Source of the DNA: an uncultured Desulfovibrio sp.
GTDB lineage: Bacteria; Desulfobacterota; Desulfovibrionia; Desulfovibrionales; Desulfovibrionaceae
Direction of reading: 5' to 3'
Length of the DNA stretch: 47,003 nt
Assembly: GCA_949291675.1 (NCBI GenBank)
Contig: CASEWR010000045.1
Coordinates: 1 to 47,003, forward strand
Shown here in pieces: positions 8,923 through 18,126 of the stretch. A program made the position numbers and the translations under genes. The notes under the pieces were generated by a model, which saw only the letters and a program-made list of their open reading frames with translations, was not told where the DNA came from and made no database searches. Position 1 is the stretch's first letter. Each line of letters begins with the position of its first letter.

Positions 8923-9930
8923 CTAAAAAACGCTGAGCAGAAACTCGCGCATGACCTGTGTGTCGCAGCCACTGAACCACTGGTCAAGATCAGCTCTGCC
9001 GGCCTTCAGGACAGCGTCAAGGGCATCAGCCATGCTTGTCTTCTCTGCTCTGCAGCCGGCAAAGCAGCCCTCAAGCACAGTGATGTCTGCCACGGCAAAA
9101 TAGTCCCCGAAGATGCGGCAGTCTGTGATGCGCCCCTTTTCCACATTGAAACGCACATCCACCCTGCCCCAGGGGAAGCGCTCAGACTTTTGCGCTGTGA
9201 ACTTCGGATTCTGCCCCATGTTCCAGGCCCAGCTGCCGTACTTTTCCCGCTGCAGCTCCTCTGCCCTGGCAAGAACATGGGCAGGAATCCTTCCCGGCAC
9301 AGCCCCTGTCTCCTTGCACAACGCCCGGCACAGGCTCTCAAGACTTTCCCCCGGGTTCCAGAACTCGCTGATATTGGCCACTCTGGCCCGCACTGAGGCC
9401 ACACCATGGGAGAGGAACTTGCCAGGGTCCGGGCTGAGGGCCCTGGTCATGTCCTCAAAGTTTGCCTGCACAAGCAGCGTGCCGTGATGCAGCACCCTGC
9501 CCTGTGCCAGACGCTGGGCAGATCCGGAGATCTTTCTGCCCTGCACTTCCAGATCATTTCTGCCGCTGATTTCGGCCTGCACGCCAAGACGGGCCAGGGC
9601 CCGCACAATGGGGGCAAGATAGCGGGCAAAGTCTATGCTGCCGCTCTCCTGCCTGCGCTCAAGAAAGGAGAAGTTGAGGTTGCCAGGGTCATGGTACACA
9701 GCGCCGCCCCCGGTGCTCCTGCGCACCACCGGCAGCTGGCGGCGCTCCACCTCGGCAGCATTGATTTCCTCACAGGCATTCTGATGCCTGCCGATGATCA
9801 CGGAAGGGGCATTCTGCCAGAGCAGGAAGTAGCGCTCGCTTTCAAGGCAGCTGAAGAAGGCTTCCTCCAGGGCCAGGTTACAGGCAGGGGATGTGCTGGT
9901 CACGCGGATGTATGTCAGTGCCTTGTCCAT
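8923..9930 (-). CDS. lplA: lipoate-protein ligase A
   Basis: A 335-residue ligase that activates lipoate with ATP and transfers it to lipoyl domains. The N-terminal catalytic domain shows SPACNLALEEAFF, the RHQNA segment, and the signature RRSTGGGAVYHDPGNLNFSF (about 90-109), followed by the substrate-lysine region GRKISGSAQR. A C-terminal accessory domain is present from about residue 240. Start at 9930 follows AAGGAGGAC. It lies upstream of and on the same strand as the gcv operon, whose H protein is its obvious client, although a 617-bp gap with its own promoter separates them. ATP-dependent ligase is favoured over the octanoyltransferase LipM because of its length and the C-terminal domain. 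Confidence 0.9.
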   Translation of the reverse strand: MDKALTYIRVTSTSPACNLALEEAFFSCLESERYFLLWQNAPSVIIGRHQNACEEINAAEVERRQLPVVRRSTGGGAVYHDPGNLNFSFLERRQESGSIDFARYLAPIVRALARLGVQAEISGRNDLEVQGRKISGSAQRLAQGRVLHHGTLLVQANFEDMTRALSPDPGKFLSHGVASVRARVANISEFWNPGESLESLCRALCKETGAVPGRIPAHVLARAEELQREKYGSWAWNMGQNPKFTAQKSERFPWGRVDVRFNVEKGRITDCRIFGDYFAVADITVLEGCFAGCRAEKTSMADALDAVLKAGRADLDQWFSGCDTQVMREFLLSVF

Positions 9931-9956
9931 GAATGTCCTCCTTACAGCGTAAAGTT

Positions 9957-9989
9957 CCCGGTTCCCGGCTGCAGGGCACGGGAACCGGG
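9957..9989 (-). terminator. 11-bp stem-loop in ribBA-lplA spacer
   Basis: CCCGGTTCCCG and CGGGAACCGGG form a perfect stem, 11-nt loop, just upstream of the lplA ribosome site. There is no good T run; it may be a leader structure of lplA rather than a terminator. Confidence 0.4.
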
Positions 9990-10022
9990 CACGCACAAGC
10001 TCCGGCTGCAGACAGGGCATGG

Positions 10023-10060
10023 AAAAGGGCGGCACAGAGAAGCCCCTGCCCGCCCCTTTT
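10023..10060 (-). terminator. terminator of ribBA
   Basis: AAAAGGGCGG and CCGCCC arms, with a T run on both sides (TTTTTT rightward, TTTT leftward). It lies about 50 bp past the ribBA stop codon. Confidence 0.6.
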
Positions 10061-10107
10061 TTGCAGATACTGCCTGCAGCCGTCATGCTGCGCCGGCTGT
10101 CAGCGCC

Positions 10108-11334
10108 TTAATGGCAGCGAATGCCGGTAAGTATGTGACCCATCTTGTTCTTCTTCACTTCCAGATAGTGCTCGTTGTCAGGGCCGGCTTCCATTTCAAT
10201 GGGCACGCGTTCCACGACTTCAAGGCCATAGCCGGCAAGGCCGACGATCTTCTTGGGATTGTTGGTGAGCAGGCGCAGCTTGTGAATGCCGAGGTCCACC
10301 AGGATCTGGGCACCAGTGCCGTATTCGCGCAGGTCAGCCGGGAAGCCCAGCTTCATATTGGCTTCCACAGTGTCCAGGCCCTGGTCCTGCAGGGCATAGG
10401 CGCGAATCTTGTTGGCAAGGCCAATGCCTCTGCCTTCCTGGCGCATGTAGATGAGGCAGCCTCTGCCTTCCTTCTCAATCTGGGAGAGGGCAGCGCCGAG
10501 CTGACCGCCGCAGTCGCAGCGCAGGGAACCCAGGGCATCGCCGGTCAGGCATTCGCTGTGCACGCGCACCAGCACAGGCTCGGGACCTGAGATGTCGCCC
10601 TTGACCAGGGCCAGATGTGTGCCGCGCTCAGTGGCGTTCTCGGAATTGCACTCATAGGCATGCACCATGAAGTCGCCGTAGCGGGTGGGCAGATGGGCAG
10701 TGGCCACGCGCTTCACGCTCACTTCGCCGTGATCCAGACGGTAGCGGATGATGTCATGCACAGAGGCGATCTTGAGACCGTGCTTTTCGGCAAAGATCTC
10801 AAGGTCAGGCATCCTGGCCATGGTGCCGTCATCCTTCATGATTTCGCAGATGACACCTGCGGGCTTGAGGCCGGCAAGGCGGGCAAGGTCAACGGACCCC
10901 TCGGTCTGGCCTGTGCGCTCAAGCACACCGCCGGGACGGGCACGCAGGGGGAAGATATGGCCGGGCATGACAATGCTTTCCGGACGGGCATTGTCTGCGA
11001 CTGCCGTGAGAATGGTGGTGGAGCGGTCAGCTGCGGAAATACCGGTGGTCACGCCCTCTCTGGCCTCGATGGAGACCGTGAAATTGGTGTGGTAGAGCGA
11101 AGTATTGCGCTCAGTCATGAGAGGAAGAGCCAGCTTGTCGCACAATTCCGGTGCCATGGCGAGACAAATAAGGCCACAGCAGTGATGTGCCATGAAGTTG
11201 ATGGCTTCGGGAGTGGCAAACTCAGCCGCTATAGTCAGATCACCTTCGTTTTCTCTGTCTTCGTCATCAACCAGGATAATCATCTTGCCCTGCTTCAGAT
11301 CGGCAAGGGCTTCCTCAATGCTGCACAATGGCAT
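10108..11334 (-). CDS. ribBA: bifunctional 3,4-dihydroxy-2-butanone-4-phosphate synthase / GTP cyclohydrolase II
   Basis: A 408-residue riboflavin biosynthesis enzyme. Residues 1-200 are the RibB domain, with [14 protein letters not shown] (20-33) holding the acidic metal ligands and the [19 protein letters not shown] loop. Residues 205-400 are the RibA domain, with zinc cysteines in [20 protein letters not shown] and the GTP-site segment [11 protein letters not shown]. Start at 11334 ([10 protein letters not shown]) has AAGGAG seven bases upstream; an in-frame ATG at 11361 lacks such a site. The two domains make both precursors of lumazine synthesis. It stands alone, without ribD, ribE or ribH nearby, and no FMN riboswitch pattern was seen upstream. 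Confidence 0.96.
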   Translation of the reverse strand: MPLCSIEEALADLKQGKMIILVDDEDRENEGDLTIAAEFATPEAINFMAHHCCGLICLAMAPELCDKLALPLMTERNTSLYHTNFTVSIEAREGVTTGISAADRSTTILTAVADNARPESIVMPGHIFPLRARPGGVLERTGQTEGSVDLARLAGLKPAGVICEIMKDDGTMARMPDLEIFAEKHGLKIASVHDIIRYRLDHGEVSVKRVATAHLPTRYGDFMVHAYECNSENATERGTHLALVKGDISGPEPVLVRVHSECLTGDALGSLRCDCGGQLGAALSQIEKEGRGCLIYMRQEGRGIGLANKIRAYALQDQGLDTVEANMKLGFPADLREYGTGAQILVDLGIHKLRLLTNNPKKIVGLAGYGLEVVERVPIEMEAGPDNEHYLEVKKNKMGHILTGIRCH

Positions 11335-11653
11335 GGCAATACTCCTTCGAGATAGTGGCATGTGCCCGAAAAAAGGGTTGATTCCCCACTCCTTCCGCCT
11401 CTGGCTGCAGACAGTCAGGGGTGCAGGCTTTTCGCACAAAAAAAGCCTTCGGGTCAATACTAAGGACTTTTTTGCACAAGGCTAGCCCCCTCGTGCAAAG
11501 AAGGCAGCCTGAACGAGAGCTTTGGACGGGAGATACTGACGGGAGAGACGAGCGAGAGAGACGGACAGGGCTGCTGGCGCTTCCCCTGGTGCAGTCTGCA
11601 CCTCTCCTCCTCAAGCTCCGGGCCTTCTGTGCCAGGCTCTCATCTCCAGGCTT
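11335..11653. other. 319-bp trmL-ribBA spacer with two hairpins
   Basis: Two inverted repeats are visible: AGGCTTTT/AAAAGCCT at 11425-11448 and TTTGCAC/GTGCAAA at 11471-11499. Each is embedded in T- or A-rich sequence and may end the trmL transcript or lead ribBA. No gene is seen. Confidence 0.5.
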
Positions 11654-12136
11654 TCAGTTCCATTCCCCGCCATCAAGCACGCCGCTTGCTGCCAGGGCAA
11701 GATAGAGCACAATGCCGCAGCTGGTGGAGAGATTGAGGCAGCGCCCGTGTCCGGCAAGCATGGGAATGCGCACATGCAGTCTGGACAGGGCCTTCACGTC
11801 CTCGGGCAGGCCGGCTGTTTCCCTGCCAAAGAGCAGGATGTCATTCGCCTGAAAGGCAAATCTGTGCGCTGCTGCCCCGCCCTGTTTCGAGGAGGTGATG
11901 ACCAGGCGGGCATTGGGGCGCGTCGCATGCCAGTCAGCGCAAAAGTGTGCCATGTCCGGCCACACCTGCATGTCCACAAAGGGCCAGTAGTCAAGGCCTG
12001 CCCGCTTCAGATATCTGTCTTCAAGCTTGAAGCCCAGGGGCTCTATGAGATGCAGTTTTGTGCCTGTGACGGCACACAGTCTGGCAATATTGCCTGTATT
12101 TGGCGGGATTTCCGGTTCAAAGAGCACAACTTCCAT
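11654..12136 (-). CDS. trmL: tRNA (cytidine(34)-2'-O)-methyltransferase, TrmL/SPOUT family
   Basis: A 160-residue SPOUT methyltransferase. Family motifs are evident: the N-terminus EVVLFEPEIPPNTGNIARLC, LHLIEPLGF, the motif-2 region ILLFGRETAGLPED, and the knot segment IPMLAGHGRCLNLSTSCGIVLYLAL near the C-terminus. It modifies the wobble base of tRNA-Leu species using S-adenosylmethionine as dimer. The usual RSLNLS of the family reads RCLNLS here, a mild difference. The start at 12136 has a weak ribosome site (GAGACG). Downstream of the hydantoinase-like gene by 120 bp, same strand. Confidence 0.9.
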   Translation of the reverse strand: MEVVLFEPEIPPNTGNIARLCAVTGTKLHLIEPLGFKLEDRYLKRAGLDYWPFVDMQVWPDMAHFCADWHATRPNARLVITSSKQGGAAAHRFAFQANDILLFGRETAGLPEDVKALSRLHVRIPMLAGHGRCLNLSTSCGIVLYLALAASGVLDGGEWN

Positions 12137-12256
12137 GAGAACGTCTCTGTCAGGGGCAGGCTGTATGCAGAAGAATGCGCGTTAAAAAGAGCCAGGGAAT
12201 GCGTGGCACAAAATGCGCGCCAGCGGTGGCTCACTGTGCATAAGGCCTGCGTCTGT

Positions 12257-14113
12257 TCACAGAATGAGGCGGGTGGCAAGGCCTGGCACGACCTGGACAG
12301 TGACGCGCATGTCCTTTGCGCTGCTGCCATTGTCATTGAGCACGGCAAAAAGCTCTGAGTGCGTCACCTGCATGGGAGAGTTCATGATGCCGCTGCGGGT
12401 GAGCATATCCTTCAAAATGGCCAGGGCCCGCTCTTCCACATAGGGCAGGCTGGCATGGGCAGGCAGGGGCTCTGTCACATCCAGTTCAGGCACCAGCAGC
12501 TGCCGTTTGCCGGTATGGGCAAAGACCTGCAGGAGCGCCGAGGGCCGGGTCAGAGCTGCACCGGTGGCATTGGCCACATCGGCCATGGGCAACAGCACCA
12601 CCTCAAGCCCCAGGGCCTGCTGCAGCCGTTTGTGCACGCAGGCTGCAGGTCCGCCCACAAGGCAGATGCGCTCAGGCACAACATCGCTGTATTCCTTCAG
12701 CTCCTTCAGGGTGTAGACGGGTTTGGCATTGATGTCAGCCACAAGGGCCGCAATGGCGGCAGCTATTTTGCTGAGGGCATTGTCCACAGCCATGGCTGCG
12801 GCAGCCCTGGCAGACAGGCCAAGGTGCCTGCCAAGTGCCTCAAGACCGCGCTGTGAGGCTGCCACATCTCCTGCGCACTGGTCTGTCTGTGTCCCGCAGG
12901 CTTCCTGCTGTGTCCCGGACTCGTCGTCGCCCTGCGCTGCGGCATGAGCTCCAGTCTGAGCTTCACTCTGCATTTCAGTACGCTCTTCTGCAGCAGGGGC
13001 AGCGGGCACATCGGGAACATTGAGCACTTCGGGAGCATTGAGCACATTGAGGGCATCGAGCAGGGTGGCCTTCTCCCCGCCAAAGGCCAGGGCCCTGCCT
13101 TCACGCACAGGCCCTGTTTCAAGCACAGGACCGTGCGGGCCTGCTTCGATATGCAGCAGGGAGTCACCGCCCACACCAATGGAGCGTGTGGCCAGGGAGC
13201 GAATCAGGGTGCGTCTGCCCTCAACCCGCATACCGTCGCGATCCAGCACAGGCGAGCCTGCCACAAAGAGGGCAAGGTCTGTGGTCGTTCCGCCCATATC
13301 CAGGAGCAATGTGGGCTTTTCAGCCAGATGCCTGTCCAGGGCAAGGGCCCCCATGACACTGGCTGCAGGCCCTGAGAGCATGCTCTGCACAGGGCTGAGT
13401 CTGGCCTTTGTGAGGGGGAGAGCGCCGCCGTCTGCCTTGAGCAGGTAGATGTCGGCCGTGCAGCCCCTGCTGGCCAGCACAGAGCTTACGGCATCAGCAA
13501 AGGCCTTGTGCAGCCTGTGGGCAGCACTGTTGTAATAGGCTGTGGCCAGACGGCGGGGGAAGTTGAGCTCACCGCCCAGACGATGTCCCAGGGTGATGAA
13601 GGCGTCAGGCACAAGGCGGGCAACCTCCTTTGCCATGCGCTCTTCATGGGCAGGATTTCGGGGAGAGAACTTGCCCACACAGGCAAAGGCAGAAATACCT
13701 GCCTCCCGCATGCGCACAACATCCCTCTCCAGCACATCCAGCTCCAGGGGCTGCACTTCCACACCCCTGTGGTCCAGTCCGCCCGGCACAATGCTCACGT
13801 ACTCGCCCAGGGTGAAGCGGGACGGATGCAGGCCAGGACCTGCACTGACAAGAAGGCCCACAGGGTCCAGTCTGCCCTGCACTGCGGCATTGACCAGCAG
13901 GGTTGTGCCAAGGGTGATGCGCTGCACGCAAGCCAGGGCCCCTGCACCGAGCTTTGCCTCCATTGCTGCAAGCACTTCCTCAATGCACAGGGGAAGATTG
14001 TCGTGCCTGGTGGGCACCTTGGCGCTGGCAGTCACCCGCCCTGCCTGCACGCAGACAGCGTCTGTATGCGTTCCGCCGCAGTCAATGCTCAACACCGTGT
14101 CTCTGCTTGTCAT
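12257..14113 (-). CDS. hydantoinase/oxoprolinase (HyuA-like) family protein with low-complexity insert
   Basis: A 618-residue protein of the HyuA/oxoprolinase fold, with the two ATPase-type phosphate loops IDCGGTHTDAVCV (10-22) and LLLDMGGTTTDLALF (269-283), SMLSGPAAS (244-252) and the SIGVGGDS loop (311-318). Family members hydrolyse cyclic amides with ATP, often with a HyuB partner; no hyuB is present here, so substrate is unknown. Right after the conserved LLDALNVL turn is a non-conserved stretch (about 357-420) rich in Ala, Gln, Glu and Pro, encoded partly by imperfect 12-bp repeats; it resembles a flexible insertion. The GMRV...RTL...ATRSIG order and length otherwise fit. Start at 14113 has AGGG upstream. 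The stop precedes trmL by 120 bp. Confidence 0.75.
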   Translation of the reverse strand: MTSRDTVLSIDCGGTHTDAVCVQAGRVTASAKVPTRHDNLPLCIEEVLAAMEAKLGAGALACVQRITLGTTLLVNAAVQGRLDPVGLLVSAGPGLHPSRFTLGEYVSIVPGGLDHRGVEVQPLELDVLERDVVRMREAGISAFACVGKFSPRNPAHEERMAKEVARLVPDAFITLGHRLGGELNFPRRLATAYYNSAAHRLHKAFADAVSSVLASRGCTADIYLLKADGGALPLTKARLSPVQSMLSGPAASVMGALALDRHLAEKPTLLLDMGGTTTDLALFVAGSPVLDRDGMRVEGRRTLIRSLATRSIGVGGDSLLHIEAGPHGPVLETGPVREGRALAFGGEKATLLDALNVLNAPEVLNVPDVPAAPAAEERTEMQSEAQTGAHAAAQGDDESGTQQEACGTQTDQCAGDVAASQRGLEALGRHLGLSARAAAAMAVDNALSKIAAAIAALVADINAKPVYTLKELKEYSDVVPERICLVGGPAACVHKRLQQALGLEVVLLPMADVANATGAALTRPSALLQVFAHTGKRQLLVPELDVTEPLPAHASLPYVEERALAILKDMLTRSGIMNSPMQVTHSELFAVLNDNGSSAKDMRVTVQVVPGLATRLIL

Positions 14114-14725
14114 TGCCCTGACCCGGCCTGGCCCCGTCGCGCCTTACGCCATGGCGCCCCGGACCCTGCCGCCTCCGTAAATGTCTGCCGTGATGTCTGC
14201 CCAGTTGTCTGCCCATTCGCGTTCCCGGGTCCTGTCAGCGCTGCGCCAAAAGGCCCCGGGGCCTCGTGTTTCGGGCCTGCACAAGCTATCTGTTTGCCCT
14301 GCCCTTGGCAACAGGCAGGGACGGCCACAACACAGCCAGAAGACAGCCGAAACGCAGGCAGCAGACTGGAAGCATGCAGGCAGCATGCACACAGGCTCTG
14401 CAACAGCACAGACACAGCAGCCCTGCAGGGGAAAGGGCGTCTGCAAAAGGTGAATTCATGGGGATTTGAGGCTGTGCTGCACCTTGCGCAGGTCTGCAAC
14501 TTTCAATAGTATACAAGGCCGGAATTCTTTTCCCTGCCCCTGCAAAAACAGAGGCACGACAGGCACACACCCCGTACGGATTCAGGTCGTACGGGACTTT
14601 TCGTGCACTTCAAAAAAGCCTCGCGATCACCCCAGCCCGCATGGCCCTCCCCCAGGCGTCCGGGTCACTCGTTCCCCCGTGAGTGCAGGTTTTCAGAGGA
14701 AATTTTCATTAAGGATTTCTGAATT
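14114..14725. other. 612-bp divergent spacer, hydantoinase gene / ilvE
   Basis: No gene supported. It holds the perfect 14-bp palindrome AGGCCCCGGGGCCT (14251-14264), a CCCTGCC/GGCAGGG stem-loop (14297-14320), and the ilvE leader hairpin at 14571-14595. It must contain outward promoters for both flanking genes; none stands out. Confidence 0.5.
14571..14595 (+). promoter_or_regulatory. hairpin in ilvE leader
   Basis: CCCGTACG and CGTACGGG, 8-bp perfect stem with a 9-nt loop, followed by ACTTTT. It lies 130 bp upstream of ilvE and could be a weak attenuator or an operator. No leader peptide rich in branched-chain codons was seen nearby. Confidence 0.4.
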
Positions 14726-15649
14726 ATGCAAACGACTGAATTCATCTGGTTTGACGGCAAACTCGTCCCCTGGCAGGAAGCCCAGGTGCATGTGCTCACC
14801 CACGCTCTTCATTACGGCGACTCCGTGTTTGAAGGCATCCGCGCCTATGACTGTGGCGACAAGGGTTCCTCCGTGTTCCGCCTGAAGGAACACTCCCAGC
14901 GTCTGGTCAACTCTGCCAAGATTCTGCGCATGAACATGCCCTATACGGCTGACGAGATCTACAAGGCCTGCATCGAGACCCTGCGCGCCAACAAGCTCAA
15001 AGCCGCCTATGTCCGTCCCCTGGTCTTTGTGGGCTACGGCGAGATGGGTGTCTTCCCCGGCAAGAACCCCGTCCACACCATTATTGCTGCCTGGCCCTGG
15101 GGCGCCTATCTCGGCCCCGAAGCTCTGGAAAAGGGCATCCGCATCCGCACCAGCTCCTTCACCCGCTTCCAGCCCAACACCCTCATGTCCAAGGCCAAGG
15201 CTGCAGGCAACTATGTGAACTCCATTCTGGCCAAGATTGAGGCTGTGGAAGACGGCTACGACGAAGCAGTGATGCTCGATCCCACCGGTCTGGTCTCCGA
15301 GGCCACAGGTGAGAACATCTTTGTGGTGAGCAATGGCAAGATCAAGACGCCTCAGCTGACCAACACCCTCGGCGGCATCACCCGCGCCTCCATCATTGAG
15401 CTGGCCAGGGGCCTCGGCTACCAGGTGGAAGAGTATCCTCTCTCCCGCGACGAAATCTACATTGCCGACGAAGCCTTCTTCTGCGGCACTGCTGCCGAAA
15501 TCACCCCCATCCGCGAGATGGATCGCCGCGTCATTGGTGCCGGCCATGCAGGCCCCATCACCAAGCACCTGCAGCAGGAATTCTTCAAGGCTGCCAGGGG
15601 CGAGAATCCCACCTACGAGGGCTGGCTCGCTCCCTACACCATCGACTAA
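14726..15649 (+). CDS. ilvE: branched-chain amino acid aminotransferase
   Basis: A 307-residue fold-type IV PLP aminotransferase that makes leucine, isoleucine and valine from their 2-oxo acids with glutamate. The N-terminal HALHYGDSVFEGIRAY is diagnostic, as are YVRPLVFVGYGEMGV, the PLP lysine in SKAKAAGNYVNS (K158), and the phosphate-binding TLGGITRASI region. Start at 14726 follows AAGGA at about ten bases. A stem-loop (15667-15697) lies just downstream, before dnaX. Class and length are typical of bacterial IlvE; D-amino acid aminotransferase is unlikely given the GYGEMG and FEGIRAY motifs. Confidence 0.96.
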   Translation: MQTTEFIWFDGKLVPWQEAQVHVLTHALHYGDSVFEGIRAYDCGDKGSSVFRLKEHSQRLVNSAKILRMNMPYTADEIYKACIETLRANKLKAAYVRPLVFVGYGEMGVFPGKNPVHTIIAAWPWGAYLGPEALEKGIRIRTSSFTRFQPNTLMSKAKAAGNYVNSILAKIEAVEDGYDEAVMLDPTGLVSEATGENIFVVSNGKIKTPQLTNTLGGITRASIIELARGLGYQVEEYPLSRDEIYIADEAFFCGTAAEITPIREMDRRVIGAGHAGPITKHLQQEFFKAARGENPTYEGWLAPYTID

Positions 15650-15666
15650 CTGCATACCACCCCTCC

Positions 15667-15697
15667 GGGAGACCTCTGCACCTGGCAGGGGTCTCCC
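15667..15697 (+). terminator. stem-loop after ilvE
   Basis: GGGAGACC and GGTCTCCC, 8-bp stem with further pairing possible in the loop, 18 bp after the ilvE stop. No T run follows, so it may only reduce read-through into dnaX. Confidence 0.4.
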
Positions 15698-15751
15698 CCT
15701 GTCTGCCGCCCCGCCCATGTACGGCTGTTCCCGGGACTGACCAACATTGCC

Positions 15752-17992
15752 ATGAAACATGTTTCCCTTGCCACACGCTACCGCCCGCAGCTTTTTTCCG
15801 AAGTTGCCGGGCAGGACCTCATCAAGACCGTGCTCTCCAGAGCTGCGGCCGAGGATCGCGTGGCACCGGGCTATCTGTTCAGCGGAACGCGAGGGGTCGG
15901 CAAGACCACCCTGGCACGCATCTTTGCCAGGGCCCTCAACTGCGAGCACGCGCCCTGCGCAGAGCCCTGCAACAGCTGTGCGCAGTGCCGGCGTGTCACG
16001 GACGGCACCCACCCGGACGTCATTGAAATCGACGGTGCCTCCAACAACAAGGTCGATGATGCCAGAGCCCTGCGCGAGACCGTGGGCTTTGCGCCCATGG
16101 AGGGTCGCTACAAGATCTTCATCATCGACGAAGCGCACATGCTCACGCCCCAGGCCTTCAATGCCCTTCTGAAGACCCTGGAAGAGCCGCCGCCGCACGT
16201 GGTCTTCATTTTCGCGACCACGGAAATACACAAATTTCTCCCCACCATCCTGAGCCGCTGCCAGGTCTTCTCCTTCAGGCACCTTACCGAGGAGACCATT
16301 GCCACCCACCTTGGCAAGATTCTCGGCCTTGAGGGCATACCCTGTGAGGACAGTGCCCTGCACCTCATTGCCCGCAGGGCTGCAGGCTCTGCCCGCGACA
16401 GCATGTCCCTGCTCGACCAGGTGCTCTCCTATGGCAATGAGCGTGTCAGCAATGACACTGTGCGCACTGTGCTGGGCCTTGCCGGCATGGATGCCCTGGG
16501 CACCCTCTTTGACGCCCTGGCCAGACACGACTGCGCAGGCGCAGCCATGTTCACCAGGGAACTGGTCACCAGGGAAGTGGATATAGGCTTCTTCCTGCGC
16601 GAGCTTGTGGATCATTTCCGCTCCCTCTTTCTGCTGCGCCAGTGCGGCAGGGAGGCCGTGGCCAGGCTTGGTGTGCCCAATGTGGAGCTGGACTTTCTGG
16701 CAGGTTTTGCCAGCCGCTTCACGCCCTCCTATCTCCATGCTGCCTGGCAGATGCTCATCAACTCGCATCGCTCAGTGACCACCAGTCCCGAGCCTGCCTC
16801 GGCCCTGGACCTGCTCTTGGTCAACCTGGCCCTGCTGCCCCAGCTGCTGCCTGCCTCCCTGGTCCCCGATGCACCTGCAGCTCCTGCAGCTCCTGCTGCC
16901 CCTCTGCCTCCGCCTGCTGCGCCTGCAGCCGCGCCCCAGCCGGGGCCACAGTCCCTGCACCAGGCATCCCCCCGCTACGGCAGCCAGGCAGGCTGCACTG
17001 AAGCGCGCGAGGCAGGTCCTGCAGCACAGCCGCAGCCTGTCCCTGTCCAGGAAACACAGCCCGTGCGGCGCAACGCCGCAGCTGCGGCTCCTCAGACCAG
17101 ACAGCCCGGCCCGCAGACCCGTCCTGCGGCCCCTGAGACTGCCCATGCTGCCGCCCCTGAAGCCCGTCACGAGAGCCGTCCTGAAACCCGTTCTGCGACC
17201 AGAGCTCAGGTCCTGGCCCCTGCTGCGCAGGCGCCAGAGCCCCCGGTGCAGCCTGGGTCTCCAGTGCAACCAGGGCCCGGGACGCAGCAGCCTGGCAGCC
17301 AGCCCGTTCCTCAGGCTGCTCCTGCTGAACAGGCCACTGGGCATTCTGGACATCCTGGCCGGGAGACTCTGACAGCGCCAGAGCCTGCGCCAGCTTCCGC
17401 TCCGGAGCCACAGCCGGTCTCAGCCCCGTCTGAGTCTGCCGCAGAGAGTGCCGAAGTTGCCAGCCCGGCTCAGCCCGCGTCTGTCTCTGCTGCTGCAGCC
17501 ATGCCTGCACCGCAGCCTTCGCCATCGTCTGTTTCTGCAGTACCTTCCGCTGCCTGGAACGAAGCTGATGCGGGTGATGCGGATGACGGGGAAGACGAGG
17601 AGGACGAGAACAGCGAGTACGAAAGCATGGGCCGTGACATCGGTCCCCTGCTGCCGAACTGGGAAGCCTTTACAGAGTACGTGCACACGGACAAACAGGG
17701 CCCGCCGCCCTATATGGTCAAGGGCCTGCGTTGCGTGGCCATGGATGGCGATGTGCTGGATCTCGAATGCGACACGGAAAGCCTGCTTAGCTCCGTGCAG
17801 CGCTCCCAGGCAGCCCTGGAAGGCTCTCTTTCCCGTTTTCTCAGGCACCGGGTTCAGGTCAGAGTGGCTCTGTCCGAACTCGGCCGCAGCAGGAACGAGA
17901 CCCTGAACACCCCTGTGGTGCTCGACAGACAGGAACTGCGCCACTGCTTTGAGCTGCTCAATGCGCACGTGGATCACGTGCAGCAGCTGTAA
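15752..17992 (+). CDS. dnaX: DNA polymerase III subunits gamma and tau
   Basis: The 746-residue clamp-loader ATPase. Motifs: Walker A GTRGVGKTT (45-53), zinc cysteines C64, C73, C76, C79, DEAH box (126-129), sensor 1 around FATTE (154-158) and the SRC box (168-170). Domain III ends near residue 370. It is followed by a roughly 250-residue linker (371-625) of Pro, Ala, Gln and Glu with few hydrophobic residues, and then a folded C-terminal domain (PNWEAFTEYV onward) likely contacting the polymerase. No A-rich slippery heptamer was noticed, so a gamma form by frameshifting is not supported. The ribosome site is poor. It starts the dnaX-ybaB-recR cluster common in bacteria. Confidence 0.96.
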   Translation: MKHVSLATRYRPQLFSEVAGQDLIKTVLSRAAAEDRVAPGYLFSGTRGVGKTTLARIFARALNCEHAPCAEPCNSCAQCRRVTDGTHPDVIEIDGASNNKVDDARALRETVGFAPMEGRYKIFIIDEAHMLTPQAFNALLKTLEEPPPHVVFIFATTEIHKFLPTILSRCQVFSFRHLTEETIATHLGKILGLEGIPCEDSALHLIARRAAGSARDSMSLLDQVLSYGNERVSNDTVRTVLGLAGMDALGTLFDALARHDCAGAAMFTRELVTREVDIGFFLRELVDHFRSLFLLRQCGREAVARLGVPNVELDFLAGFASRFTPSYLHAAWQMLINSHRSVTTSPEPASALDLLLVNLALLPQLLPASLVPDAPAAPAAPAAPLPPPAAPAAAPQPGPQSLHQASPRYGSQAGCTEAREAGPAAQPQPVPVQETQPVRRNAAAAAPQTRQPGPQTRPAAPETAHAAAPEARHESRPETRSATRAQVLAPAAQAPEPPVQPGSPVQPGPGTQQPGSQPVPQAAPAEQATGHSGHPGRETLTAPEPAPASAPEPQPVSAPSESAAESAEVASPAQPASVSAAAAMPAPQPSPSSVSAVPSAAWNEADAGDADDGEDEEDENSEYESMGRDIGPLLPNWEAFTEYVHTDKQGPPPYMVKGLRCVAMDGDVLDLECDTESLLSSVQRSQAALEGSLSRFLRHRVQVRVALSELGRSRNETLNTPVVLDRQELRHCFELLNAHVDHVQQL

Positions 17993-18126
17993 GAACACAG
18001 GGCACTGTGCGCGGCATTGTCCACGTTATTTCACTGTGTACGACAGAAATTTCCGGACGTCCCCTGGTGCACAGACATGTCAGGGATTTTCCGGAGACCA
18101 AAACCAGCCCTTAAGAGAGGATTTTC

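Noticed and set aside
11335-11653. FMN riboswitch upstream of ribBA
   Set aside because: None of the conserved FMN-aptamer segments is visible.
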